Assembly (NCBI RefSeq): GCF_949628215.1
Contig: NC_134279.1
Location: 12,258,041-12,322,040, forward strand
Direction of reading: 5' to 3'
Origin: Phalacrocorax aristotelis
Taxonomy: Eukaryota; Chordata; Aves; Suliformes; Phalacrocoracidae
Length of the DNA stretch: 64,000 nt
Of this stretch, positions 50,309 through 61,700 are shown piece after piece. A model generated the notes under the pieces. It was not told where the DNA came from. It made no database searches and saw only the letters and a list, made by a program, of their open reading frames with translations. A program made the position numbers and the translations under genes. Position 1 is the first letter of the stretch. Every line of letters starts with the position of its first letter.

Positions 50309-53300
50309 GCAATAACTGAGAATGGTTTGCTGCTTTTTTTCGACTCATTGGCAGATTCTATAAATCCTCCAAACTTTGACGAATGTGCCTGCCCTTTTCT
50401 TAATAATTTGTGCATTAATTTCTCATCTAAATGTTTATTCCATGTGCGTTCCAAAACAAGGCATTATAATATTGCTCGGAATGAAAGTTCACGGTCTTGA
50501 TTATGCACAAAACTCCTTTTCATTTATTTCAGTGAGAGATGGTATATTATGTTAAAGGTCCCTTTTGGTTTTGAGGAGCAAGGGATGAAACTGTTGTAGA
50601 GGAAAGTCAAGTGATTCAAGTAGCAATGTTTGATGGCCATAAATACTCCTGAGCAGACAGCTCTGCAGCCAGCCTGTGAGGAAACAAGCCAGTGATGGAT
50701 TTGGAGAACAGGCAGGGAAAGGAGCAACAGATGGGCAGCAGCGTCTGTGGGTTCACTGGGGATCATTGCTTTCCTTTTTTTCATTGTCGGATGATCACGC
50801 AATCTTAAGGATGTTAAGATGGAGCCATTATTATATTTTAGGCTAAAGGCCTGCAATTATTTCTAGCTGTCCTGTCGTCAGTAAAACAGTCTCTGTGGCT
50901 CTTCCCCTTTCAGTGCACGGTAAGAAGGGGGCTGATGGAGTCGCTCAGGTTCTACTCACAAGTTTAAAATATATTGAGCCATCACTCAAAGTAATTTGCC
51001 TTCATAAGATAATCCTCCTGAACACAAGATGTTTGAGTTTCTATGGTCACCGCTGAATACAGGTGAAAATGACAATTCTCTGAGAAATGCTGTGTGTTAT
51101 CAGTTTGGTGTAGAATTAGGTGCTTTATTCAGCCTGTAAAATTATGCTGCTGGAAAGTAACCATAAGTGTTTCTGATTGAAAGCTAGAATTAAAAAGTGA
51201 CAGGAACATAGCTGCAAATGTGCTAGCATGACAAAATTAAAGTGATGTTTGACATCTTGAGTTTACCAATACCTAAGAGAATGGCTGAAAAGAGGGGGAG
51301 CTAAACCAGCTGAAAGAATAGGTGCTCCTTCCATGAAGGAACAATATGTGAAGGGTAGGTTTTTATCTTTTTTTTTTTCCCCCTTCATCTTTCCATAGGT
51401 GTCTAGCATATGCTTCATAAGTTACAGAAAAAAGTGCAAGGGGATTTTATATTCCCCCATATGATGATGGTCTAGACCCTGGCGAGCTCTCAGTGGAAGG
51501 CAAAGATTAAGTTACATTTTTGCAAGACTCTCAGGATTTGACCGAGACCCCTTAATATGCTCAGTTTGCTGTTAAAATTAATTGCTGGCAACCTTGAATC
51601 TCTTATGTACTGATTAGTATTTTCTACTAGACTGTCAGCGTTACTACAGCCTCAAATTGGAAAATTTACGTTCTCTTTTCTGTTCCTTTTTCTTTAAAAA
51701 GGTCTTCTATTAAATAATAGCCAGTGACTGCTGTTCATGTAAATTGCTGCCTCAACATTAAAAAACCAGTCTCTTAAAATGAGACACATTACTGTGTAAA
51801 AGCTTTTGGTAGTTAAAGAGGACAACTAGACTATATGTCAATTACATCTTTAAAGAGTGGGATTCAGTGTCTGACTCTTCAGAAATAAGAGAAACAAAGA
51901 GCTACTTACTTAGGGCTAGTGTGGTGAAACATACTCTGCTGACTTACAGCATTACATATGTAAGGCCTCATGAATAAGTGATGTTTCTGTGTGCAAGGCT
52001 TGTGCTCCACTTTAATCTTCAGTTAGAGCTCTTGTCTTGTTCTTAGTCTCCACAGAGAGAGGCATTTAAATTCCAGAGACTGGAAAGCCACCGTCAGGTC
52101 GCTTAAAACAGCAACTGTGCTGAACCATGCATACATGGCTTTGTAGATGTATGTATAAGGCATATTGCACAGCTTGCATGCATATATATGTATGATGCAT
52201 GTACACGCATCCCAACGTTGCTGTGTATGACTTTCTGTACATAAGCAATAATCAATCCCCATAAAAGGTAAATTTAGATATTTCTGGGAAATGTCTGCTG
52301 AGGCTTTTCTGATTCTGCCTGAATATGAGCAGAATGCTGAGAGCTCATATGGATTAATAAATGGCTTTGAACACATTGGGTTATTTTTGCTTATATTCAT
52401 ATACAATTGATTTCATTCTGTAGATTATGGGAAAAAAATATGCATAATTATATTCAGCTGTATAAAGTGATTACCATTTGACAGTTTCTAGAGATCACTG
52501 CAGAATTATGTGGCAATGGGTGTAAATGTAAATATTAAGATATTTTTTAATAGGTTTGCCCTGCTCCTTGAGGATTGTGGGTATTGAATGCAGTATAGTA
52601 TATACAAGTGTAACATTAAAGAAATATGTATTACATTGCTTAATGCTGAACCCACTCTAAGGAAGACATCTGAGCACCAGTCATCTGATGCCAAGTTCCC
52701 ACTGTATTTTGAAGAAACACTGAGGAGGCCATGACTAGAGGTACTGTATGCAGAACAAGAAGTAAAAACCCACATCAATACTCAAACAGAAAAGAGGATT
52801 TGGATAAAAATATAAAATGATTGGAGAAGATGAGGTAGATATCTGTTGTCATTGGTATTTCTTTGGCACTTACTATGCAGTAAGTTTCAAGCTAATACTG
52901 TGCTTGTAAAGGCAGAGAGAAAACTTCAGGAGTTGGCGTCTGTTTCTTCATAATTCCCCTATGCTCCTGTTTAATTTACACACCTGGGGATTTTTTTGTT
53001 TGTTTTATTTTCTGTATTTTCACTGCGATGGATAGTGTTGTATTTGAATCACTAAGAGGAAATGAAGGCCATATAAAGGCCACATAAAAAAAAATTATCT
53101 ATGAAAATGAGAAGGAAATACTTCTTTTTTGCCAAGGTGGTATTACCCAAAACAAAGTTATGAAATTAAAGGATGGAAAAATTGGGTGGGTGTCAGGAAG
53201 CCTTCAACAGTGTGAGAAGACCCAGTAGCTGAATAATTACTTTTGACAGATGTGCTACAAGGGCCAAACTTCTTCAAAACTGTTTGTCATCTTCTCTTGC

Positions 53301-54942
53301 AATTTTACAAAAAGAAATAAAAAGGCTGAAGTGGGAAATTTATATGTGTTTTGAGGTTATGAGGAAAGCTACCAAAGGCCCCAATTTAAAGATTTCAGAG
53401 CTGTGAACAAGAAATGAAATGTTACAAGATTTATGAGGGGTTGGAGTTCAGTGAATGTGCGTCTAAAGAAATGACTTGCATTTTAATGAAGTGTATTACA
53501 CTTGAGAGGCAATAGCTTGGTTATCCTTTCTGAACAATGACTTTGCCTGTGTGCGGCTGCCAAAGAGAGCTCATTATACCAAAGAAGTTATAATTCAGCT
53601 CTATAGATTGATATGACGGCCTCCAATTCATGGTATGCTTCTAAAGGCAATGGAACCAGCAGTGAGGGGCATCCAAAATGGTAATTACTTGTGGGAAATA
53701 GCTTCATGGTTTCAACTTACAATTCAAAGGGCTTTTTTTCAAGTAAAAGAACTTTTAACTCGGTCTGTAACCTGAACCTCAAGGCTAAACTGCAACTTTG
53801 CACAGCAGCTAAAAAGTCTTGAGTCTGTCATATCGTACAGATTGCGAGAGAGCACTTAACATGCCTTGCCTCTCAAGCAGTGGTTAGTAATTACATTATC
53901 TTTGGAAATATTGTGGGTTTGTTTCTCCACATGTTTTTCCCAGTTTGTAGAATTTCTGACTACTTTCTTTGCTTCCTTGTTTCAGTGGTAAATGTTGATT
54001 TGCTAAACTTAAGTTTTAAAATCAAGTTAACACTTCTTTTTTTAAAAAAAAAAAAAAAGAATTCTTATAAAAAATATTTTTTCCCTCTGTCAGACAGGAG
54101 AATGTGCTTGCTTGAATTTTCTTCTATTTGTGCTCCGATTGATCACCATTTCTGCTTTCTGAGTAAATGCCCACAGCTGCATTGTGTATGAAAATATGAA
54201 CATGAGTAAGATGATCTTCCCATTGATGCCTGTATTTCATGTGCATATCTTTCCAAAGAGCTATCCTCCAAGCCTTAGGCAGGCAAACAAATTTATCACA
54301 ATTATATGCCCTGTAAAATATTACTGTAGCAAAAGTGTATATGCAACATTAAATGAAACACTACTTGAAATTCTGATACATATTCATAGTTCTGAGGTTT
54401 TGTTTATTCATTCAGATTTATTCTTTTTATAGCAACATCCTGCCGGGATTTTTTTTACCTCCTACATCAAGGAGTTAAATGAAAATCCTACAACCACAGA
54501 ACAAAACCAGGCTTAGTTCATATGTTAATGAGTCAGGATAATTGCAGCTTTCCCTAGGTAATCTCAGTGTCAATTATTCATGAACCGTTGACAGCAGACA
54601 TGACATTTCCAACTGACAGCTTTCAGTCGTTTTGTTTACAAGTATGAAATGCTTAAGTATGACATGTTAGATAGGAGTTAAGAATTGTGATTTATTTTTT
54701 TTCAAGAAAGATGGAAAAATAGGAAAAGAAAAAAATGGAGATACAGTGAATTTTCCGCGTAAATACAGAAGAGGAGCATATTCCTGCCAGTAACTTTCAC
54801 AGTGTTGCTGGAATGAAGCTATTGCTCATCTATTAGGATCCTTTGAGCTCCAAAATCTGTGCTGAGCCCAGGTAACAATACGATGTCTCGTCCTGGCACA
54901 TAGATAGTGCTATGCCATTATCGGGGGAGGAACCATGTTTTG
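50309..54942. other. Unique non-coding stretch with possible conserved elements
   Basis: No gene or mobile element is recognised. An alternating purine-pyrimidine patch (GCATGCATATATATGTATGA) lies near 52176-52206, and A/T runs near 54041-54058. The blocks 51410-51620, 53440-53760 and 54450-54640 are free of low complexity and dense in TAAT-type homeodomain sites, as conserved enhancers often are. This impression cannot be tested from a single sequence. Confidence 0.4.
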
Positions 54943-54947
54943 CTTCC
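54943..54947. repeat. Target site duplication, left copy (CTTCC)
   Basis: This CTTCC is repeated exactly at 55410-55414 and flanks the TG...CA ends of the LTR. Confidence 0.85.
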
Positions 54948-55092
54948 TGTGCTGGTTTTGGCTGAGAAGGGGTTAATTCTCTTCACTGTGGTGCCTGTAG
55001 TAATCGCGGACCTTTCCAGCTTCCCGGGCTCTGCCGCGTGGCGGGAGGCTGGGAGGGGCGGGGCCACGGCGGGGGCGGTTGGCCCCGACTGG

Positions 55093-55097
55093 CCAAT
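55093..55097 (+). promoter_or_regulatory. LTR CCAAT box
   Basis: CCAAT in the context ACTGGCCAATGGGA, about 40 bp upstream of the TATA-like element. This is the normal position for a retroviral U3 promoter. Confidence 0.7.
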
Positions 55098-55133
55098 GGG
55101 ATGTTCATTCCATACATGTGACACCATGACCGG

Positions 55134-55140
55134 TATATTA
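55134..55140 (+). promoter_or_regulatory. LTR TATA-like element
   Basis: TATATTA in the context CCGGTATATTAAGG, followed by a 9-G run and the CpG-dense region where the transcript would start. It aligns with the TATATAAA of the related LTR at 11.2 kb. Confidence 0.7.
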
Positions 55141-55409
55141 AGGGGGGGGGCGGCAGTTGCGGCTCGGGAGCGGCGCGGCGTCGAGTCGGCGGGCGGTTTG
55201 TTTTGGCGGTTCATCCCCCAGCCCCCAGCCCGGCTTTTGTGCCCCTCATTTTTTTTTCCATTACATTTTTGTTGTTGTTTTATTTTAATTGTTAAGCTGT
55301 TCTTATCTCAACCCATGAGCGTTACCCTTCTGATTCTCTTCCCCCATCCCACCGGTAGGGGAGTGAGCGAGCGACTCTGTGGGGCTGAGTTGCCGGCTAA
55401 GCCGCAACA

Positions 55410-55414
55410 CTTCC
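55410..55414. repeat. Target site duplication, right copy (CTTCC)
   Basis: An exact match to 54943-54947 directly after the CA terminus of the LTR. Confidence 0.85.
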
Positions 55415-58400
55415 CATCCTGTCAGTGCTTGTTCATGCCCAGCACAGAAGTGAATATGGCATATAATGTGTCTGGAGAATACCACCAGACTTCCTGCTTC
55501 AGGTCTGTCCTTTGGTCCATGTACGCCTTTATACATCCAAAAAGCCTAACGATAATCATAGGCACGTTCTTGACTTTGCCTTTTGTGAAACTGGACTCCC
55601 CAAACTTAAAAAGTCGCATAGATGTGAAATGCAAACTTTGCAACCTGCAATATATAGGTTCACTCATAAAAGTTAAGTTTTACCCACTAAAAGTTAAATT
55701 CCTGGGTATCTTGAAGTGCTTTTGAAACAGTCTTATTTTATGGATGCTGTTCTTAGATCTGTGAAGACATTAGAATATTTTCCAATACTAGCACCCTAAT
55801 TGAAATTAATTGACAATCATACAATAGGGAACAAGTTTTTAAAGGCATTTAAGTGCCTAAAGATGCAGATAGGTACTTAGTGAGGTTTTTCAAAAGATTC
55901 TACACACCTGACTCTCATTATGAAAAAGTTTAAGGAGTCTCAGTCCATTAATAAGCTATTTTAGTTTTTCAGCCTTCATACTAATTTTAAGATAATGACT
56001 CTTTAAGAAAATGCTCACCCAGGCTGAGCATTTTCATCTTTTTCTAACCAAGTTATTTTTCATTTGAATACGTGTATTTCTTAGCATAGCATTAAAGATA
56101 TTTTTTCATTCTTTTTTTGAAAGAAAAGGACTGGCATGGCATAGTGGTAAAACTGAGGTTTAATAATGATATAACAATTATTTGAGGATTCCTTGAGTAA
56201 TTAAAGTGGTTGATTTTTAGGGTGCATCAAAACTCAATGTACAATATCATATTTCCAGAAATCTAGTCTCAACTAAAGCACAGCACCCAAGACATGGACC
56301 CAAGTCTCTGTACTCTTTTAGCCCATCACCCCATATTAACTCTAATCTTGCAGTTTATACTCATAATTCACTCAGCTAATCCTTCGTGGTTCACAAACTC
56401 TGGTAGCCTGTATTAACACTGGTCCCTCTGGACTTTTGCTGCTTCTGCAGTTTCAAGACACTTCATTATTTAATTGACAATGTTCAGTTGTCAGATTGAA
56501 GAGAGATACCTAGAATTTACCAAAAGCAATGCTATTTTAATACTGTTGATTGTTATTGTCAACTTGTCCATGTTCATACAGTCTTGTATAGTATGATCCT
56601 TCATCAGTCTTTTAAAAATGTGTTACTTTTCAGATGTCTCTTTTTTGTTTTTAATTTAAAGCAGTAGGTAGATGTGAGGCTCTGTTTTAAGGGAGAGTCT
56701 TTAGCATAATTACATGAAAACAACTTTTTTTACTAGACAACAGGTTGCAGACAGCAACAACTTTTTAAAATTGTTTAAAATTAATGCCTTTAAAGGTAAA
56801 TAATTCAGTTGGACTATACAGTAAAATAATCTGAAAACATCTATCCCAAAACCTCAGACACACTTCTTTCTTTTAGCTGCCTCTGTTTTTCATATGAAAC
56901 CATTTGTGTTGTTTAGTAAACATGGATGCACTGGAGGACTTATTCTCACCTTTCAGTGTTCACCTAAAAGTCCCTCTTGTGTCCACGGAACATGCAGCAA
57001 GAAAATCAAAGCTGATCCATGGTACATATTGATTACATATATATCCTGCAGCACCCTCTTACTATTCTTACACGTATATGGAGGTGGTTATAGTCTCAGC
57101 TTTCATGCTGATTCACTTTTTGAAGGTAGAAGGGGAAAGAGGAAGGGAAGGAGCCTCATGTGGGTTTTGCAGGTTTTTAAATCATTTGTGTCTCAAGCTG
57201 TCGCTGCAGTATAGTGCAACTTGAAATACCATTGCCAGATACACTAAAACAGTAATTTTATGAAATCTCAATTAAAACGCCAAGGGAAATAACGTTCCAT
57301 CTTAGAAAACTCAAAATATATTAATGATGATAAAACGAACTGTTTTCCTTGACTTCTGGTATTGATTGAGTGACTTCTAAACCACTTGATAGTTTAAAAG
57401 GATTTCAAATAAAAGGCAAACATGACCTTTTGCCATGATTATGTTCCCCAGATAGTTATTCCTGTTTGCATGCACAGACAAGCACACACTGTACTGACTT
57501 TTAAAGATCCTGCACAGATGCTGCAAGAAAAGGTAAAATTTCCTATTCTAAAGTAGATAATAACATTAAAAGCATCCCAAAAGGCAAGTGAGCAACAAAA
57601 TTTTTACTTGGAAAAGTTTTGTCTCTCAAGTATAAAGCAAAACTAAGTAGTATGAAAAATAGCCCAAAGCAAGCTGTTTATTTTATTTTGTATTCTGAGC
57701 AAACCATCTGTGATTAATTCTGCCATATGAATACCTACCATCACCTTCCCAAAACTGGGAACAAAGCTGGCCTTTTTCCACAAGATTACCCATTTTTTAA
57801 GTAAACTGCGCAGTGGAAAAACGAATACCCACTAACAAATGATGTCACGTGTTTAAGAAGCACCTGTATAACTATTATGAAGTACTAGTGCAAAATAGGT
57901 AACTCCCTTCTGTTAGATTACTGTCCACTCATGCATTTATGTTGCATTTCCGCTGGGTACCTATTGCTACGTTTCCTCAGAATTTCAGTTCAAGGATAAG
58001 GTACCGCAGAAGATTTCTAAAGCTGACTTTCTCTTTCAATCCTTACCTTTTATTTTACAGAGTGTCATTAAGGAGATTGTGCTTTGCACAAGGGCCTATG
58101 CTCACCTCCATGGATAAAACACTTGTGTACACACACAGTACTCCTCAAACTTGTCCACAGTTCAAACAAAGGTATTGCAATAGATACATGGGGCTTCTGA
58201 GCTTTTCTTCGTTAGCACATTTTTCTCATGCTCTCCAGAACGAGGTCAGGTTGTTCTTATTGACCAAGTAAATTATTCTACAGACATGGTTGTTAAAGTG
58301 TCCAGCATAAAGGGTGAAGTTTATCTCTCAGCCTCTTAAAGGAAAAAAATAAGTAAATCTGATGTTAAATTTGAAAAGCAAAAATGCTTTCTGCAAATCA

Positions 58401-59547
58401 ACATTATTAATTTGTCATTCTCTTGGAAAAAGCTCTAATCAGTCAGAGTAAGGGACTCAAAATGCATGCTAAACAAACCTGAGAAATCTACAAAATAGCT
58501 TAAGCTAAAATAACCTTTCAAAATAACGACTTTATTTTTTATAACAACAATAGATGACTGGCTTAATCCTAAAAGGTAGCATTATTATTTAACATAGCAA
58601 ATACTGATATTGTAGAAAATCGCAGATCAGTTAAAAAAAACCAAACTGACACAGCTCAATTGACATTTTCTGTTTACTCAGATGAGCTCTTCCAATATGG
58701 ATGTATGAAGTCAGTTTTATACTGGCAGATTTCGTCTTTGCATATAAATATAGTGGTGTTGAGCACTTCACAAAATCAGAATGCCTTTTGTCCGGTCGGC
58801 TGCAAAAGGTTTTCTGTGAGCTGTCCTTTGCAAATCAGCACCTTTTTGGGCAGCCGTAGCCTAGCCATGCAGTGGTGCATAAAGCTGAGGAACTTTTTCA
58901 GGTGTTGTATGCTTCAGTGGAGCTGGGTAGCAGATAAATTGGTTTTATACAGTGGTAACTGCTCAAGAACACATTTTAAGGATCATTCTAAGCAGAGCGA
59001 TTAACATTACAAACATTCTATAAACACTAAGGAACACACTTGAGAATGAGAGGAGAGATGGGAGAGGGATACCCACAGAGTCTGGGCACTGAGCATCAGC
59101 AGTAGTTGGGAGCAGTTGCTTGGCATTTACAGCACTTTGAATACAGACCTGTAGGCAGTCCCGGAATCACTTTCCTTTCCATCCGTTTTAAGGAAACACA
59201 CACTCATTTCAACTCTGTTTTCACTTTTTGTATTACAAGAATGAAACTGCTATCAGTTATGAAGATCACATTTAGTGTCTACTTGTATTGAATCTCTAGC
59301 AGACGCCAGATCTGATACTGAAGATATATATACCTATGTTAATTTTACAACACTAGTATCATCACTTAATACTGTGGTTAAGACCAAAGCAGAAATTCCT
59401 TATTAGGCAAAGGGGACGGTGGTTGGAACAGTGGGATCAGGCAACCCAAACAACAAACAGTGTGTTAGCAATGTTACTGGCTTTAACCACAGGTAAGGGA
59501 TGATATGGAGACTTGGCACGGGCATAGCAAGGTAGGCTACAATCCAT

Positions 59548-59596
59548 TGTGTGTGTGTGTGTGTGTATATATATATCTGTGTGTATTGTACACACA
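59548..59596. repeat. (TG)10(TA)5 microsatellite with CA/TG tail
   Basis: About ten TG units run directly into alternating TA and then CTGTGTGTATTGTACACAC. The alternating purine-pyrimidine sequence could adopt Z-DNA or a cruciform under supercoiling. Its length is probably polymorphic. The minus-strand frames with repeated THTHTH or YIYTHT come from this tract and are not genes. Confidence 0.85.
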
Positions 59597-61570
59597 AAAA
59601 AACTCATGCCAGAATCCGTCATCTTTCAACTCTGGATACAAGACTGACTGCCAATGAGTCCATGCAGGAGCACAGTTTTCTCTAGAAGAGGAGGCTGTAG
59701 GGACAGCCCCATCCATCTTATACATGGGTCAGGTAAAACACACCCTGAGGCTGTCAGTGCATTTAGATTCCTGAATCAATCAGATTTTTATCTGTCTTTT
59801 CTGTTAAAGCTCCTATTTCAGCAAAACATTTAACCACTCTGAAGTCTCTTGTTCTAGTCCATTCCTGTTCAGCAAATCTTATGTTCATGTTTAATGTGTA
59901 GTTTTGTGACACTTCACCTTCAGAAGGAAATTCAGCTATCGTGAAGATATATTTATCTGCTTAGCCCTAGGGCTTATCTCTGAAGTGACAATGGAGGAAG
60001 CGCAACACATGAGTTATTGCATATCAATTCCCTGTGTGAATAACCCTTTCTGAGTAAGCATTAGTGCTGTGTGCCTGTTCTACCACAGGGTCAGCTAACT
60101 CTGCAGGTCGTCTCTCATGTTCTGAGTAAAGAAATATCCCTTTACCTTGTGTCTGCAGAGCACCTCTCATCATGACCTAAGATTTTGAATCAATTCTATA
60201 AATATAGTATTTATATTATAGCATGCAGCAGTTACACATATTATTGTATATTAATAATACATTGTGTTATGCTATTGTAGATATAAAATGTCAGAATCAT
60301 AAAACTAAAAGTAAATAACAAGATAGCTTTTAAAAAATCAACTTGGATTATAATTTCACAGTTTTAGTGCAAATATATTCTTACCTACTATTTCTCTTTG
60401 CAATTTTATGGGGTTATAAGATGTTAGAAAAAACAAGACCTAACAAAAATATACTTGTGCCCAATACATAGTTATAAAGGATAATTAACTAATCCTTAGT
60501 TTTCCCAAACTAACCAATCTTTTTTTATCATTCACAAAATAGCCGATCTCTACTAAGTCATCTATGGCTCAAAGTTATTGAATGTTGAGTGCATATGCTT
60601 ACTCTCATGGATAACTTGGAACCAGCTGCCGTTGCACGTTGCCTGTTTGAAGTGACTTAGATGCATTTGATTCCTTGGTTGGAAGTGGAAATGCAGAACA
60701 TGCTTTCTGCTAGTACCTGTGCCTGAAAGAATTTGATATTTTCTGATTTACCTTCTTTCACCGAACTCACTGATGTGTTTGTACTAGGCAAAAGATGTGG
60801 AGAAACCTCAGCCATGACCAGATTGCTGTTATCTGTATGAAGACAGTACTTCTGGGTACAGAAACACCAGCTCACAGTGTAAGTGTACCTGTTTCTTAGC
60901 TTCACTGTTCCAGAGCTAAATTTCCGATAAGATTGAGATTTCTGTGAATACAATGTGCTGTTCTGAAGAACTATTAAAAAAATGAAAAAGCAAAATGTAC
61001 TTTACTGATTCTGTTAAATCAATGACAAAACTCCCATTCATTTCAGGAATAAATTGTTAACCCACAGTGGTCCCACACTAGCTCTAATTGTCTGCGAGCT
61101 GAAAGATTTCCTACTATGCTACTTCAAGCCTACCACATCAGGTCCCACTATAAATAAAAAAAACAAAACACATTTTAAAGCCCATAATTACATGTTTATT
61201 CTGATTTCAATGATAGGTCAAGGAAATTTACCTGTGTTCTGTAAAGCCTCTGCATTACATGCACTGTAAAATGTCAGAAAAATTTAAGTTCTTAGTTATT
61301 ACCTCTTTTGGTTGCTTTTAGATACACATTATAACTATTTAAATAATATTTAAATACTGTTATAGAAAGCCAACATAATTTTTAAAAAGTCAACAAAATT
61401 ACAAAGAAAATTGGATTTCTTATAGCGACATCTGCTAGAAAACCAGGCTTAAGCAATCATTTGCATCTCAAATAAAAAGTAAATTTATGGATTGGCTTTA
61501 ACTTCAGGCTTTAAAATGCCTTTTTCTTTCCATTTTTATTCTATTATATGATACCACAGAGTTGCAACCC

Positions 61571-61700
61571 ATCACTTATTTTTCCTGCTTCTCACTTTGC
61601 CATTTCACTTCCTTCCCTTCCTTTATTCTCTTGACTTCCTTTCATATTTTCTCATCTTCCTCCATCTTGTTTTTCCATCTTAATGTTATTTTCTGTCTTT
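61571..61700. repeat. Pyrimidine-rich low-complexity patch
   Basis: The plus strand is dominated by C and T with repeated CTTCC/TTTCC words (for example CACTTCCTTCCCTTCCTTTA). This is a polypyrimidine-polypurine region without a clear repeat unit. Confidence 0.55.

Larger units (their letters stand above)
54948..55409 (+). mobile_element. CpG-rich solo LTR of an endogenous retrovirus
   Basis: A 462-bp LTR in plus orientation. It begins TGTGCTGGTTTTGGCTGAGA and ends GGCTAAGCCGCAACA, with 5-bp duplications CTTCC on both sides. U3 carries a CCAAT box (GGCCAATGGG) and a TATA-like TATATTA. It is followed by a very GC-rich start-of-transcript region with 11 CpGs in 45 bp (55151-55195), and later TTATCTCAACCCATGAG and GATTCTCTTCCCCC blocks. 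The order CATTCCATAC, TGACACCATG, TATATTA matches the LTR at 10.9 kb read on its own strand, so the two belong to related families. No internal retroviral sequence adjoins it. It stands out sharply from the AT-rich flanks. The 272-codon frame that crosses the LTR into flanking DNA (54907-55725) has no retroviral or cellular domain and is a by-product of its GC content. Confidence 0.92.

Noticed and set aside
49974..50348. 124-codon minus frame with an apparent membrane segment
   Set aside because: The hydrophobic stretch is read from the A/C-rich tract and appears in overlapping frames, which marks it as a composition artefact.
52023..52406. 127-codon minus frame, cysteine- and tyrosine-rich
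   Set aside because: No recognisable family or signal peptide. Part of it is read from the alternating ATGCATATATATG patch, and another frame is open over the same bases.
54907..55725. Longest open frame in the window, 272 codons on plus
   Set aside because: It starts in flanking DNA, runs through the solo LTR (where GC richness suppresses stops) and ends in unrelated unique sequence. There is no gag, pol, env or cellular domain.
56130..56190. tRNA-like A box (TGGCATAGTGG) suggesting a tRNA gene or SINE head
   Set aside because: No B box (GGTTCGA-type) follows at the right distance and no cloverleaf can be drawn. The match is an isolated 11-mer.
59403..59725. Overlapping minus frames with repeated YTHTHTH
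   Set aside because: They are translations of the TG/TA microsatellite.
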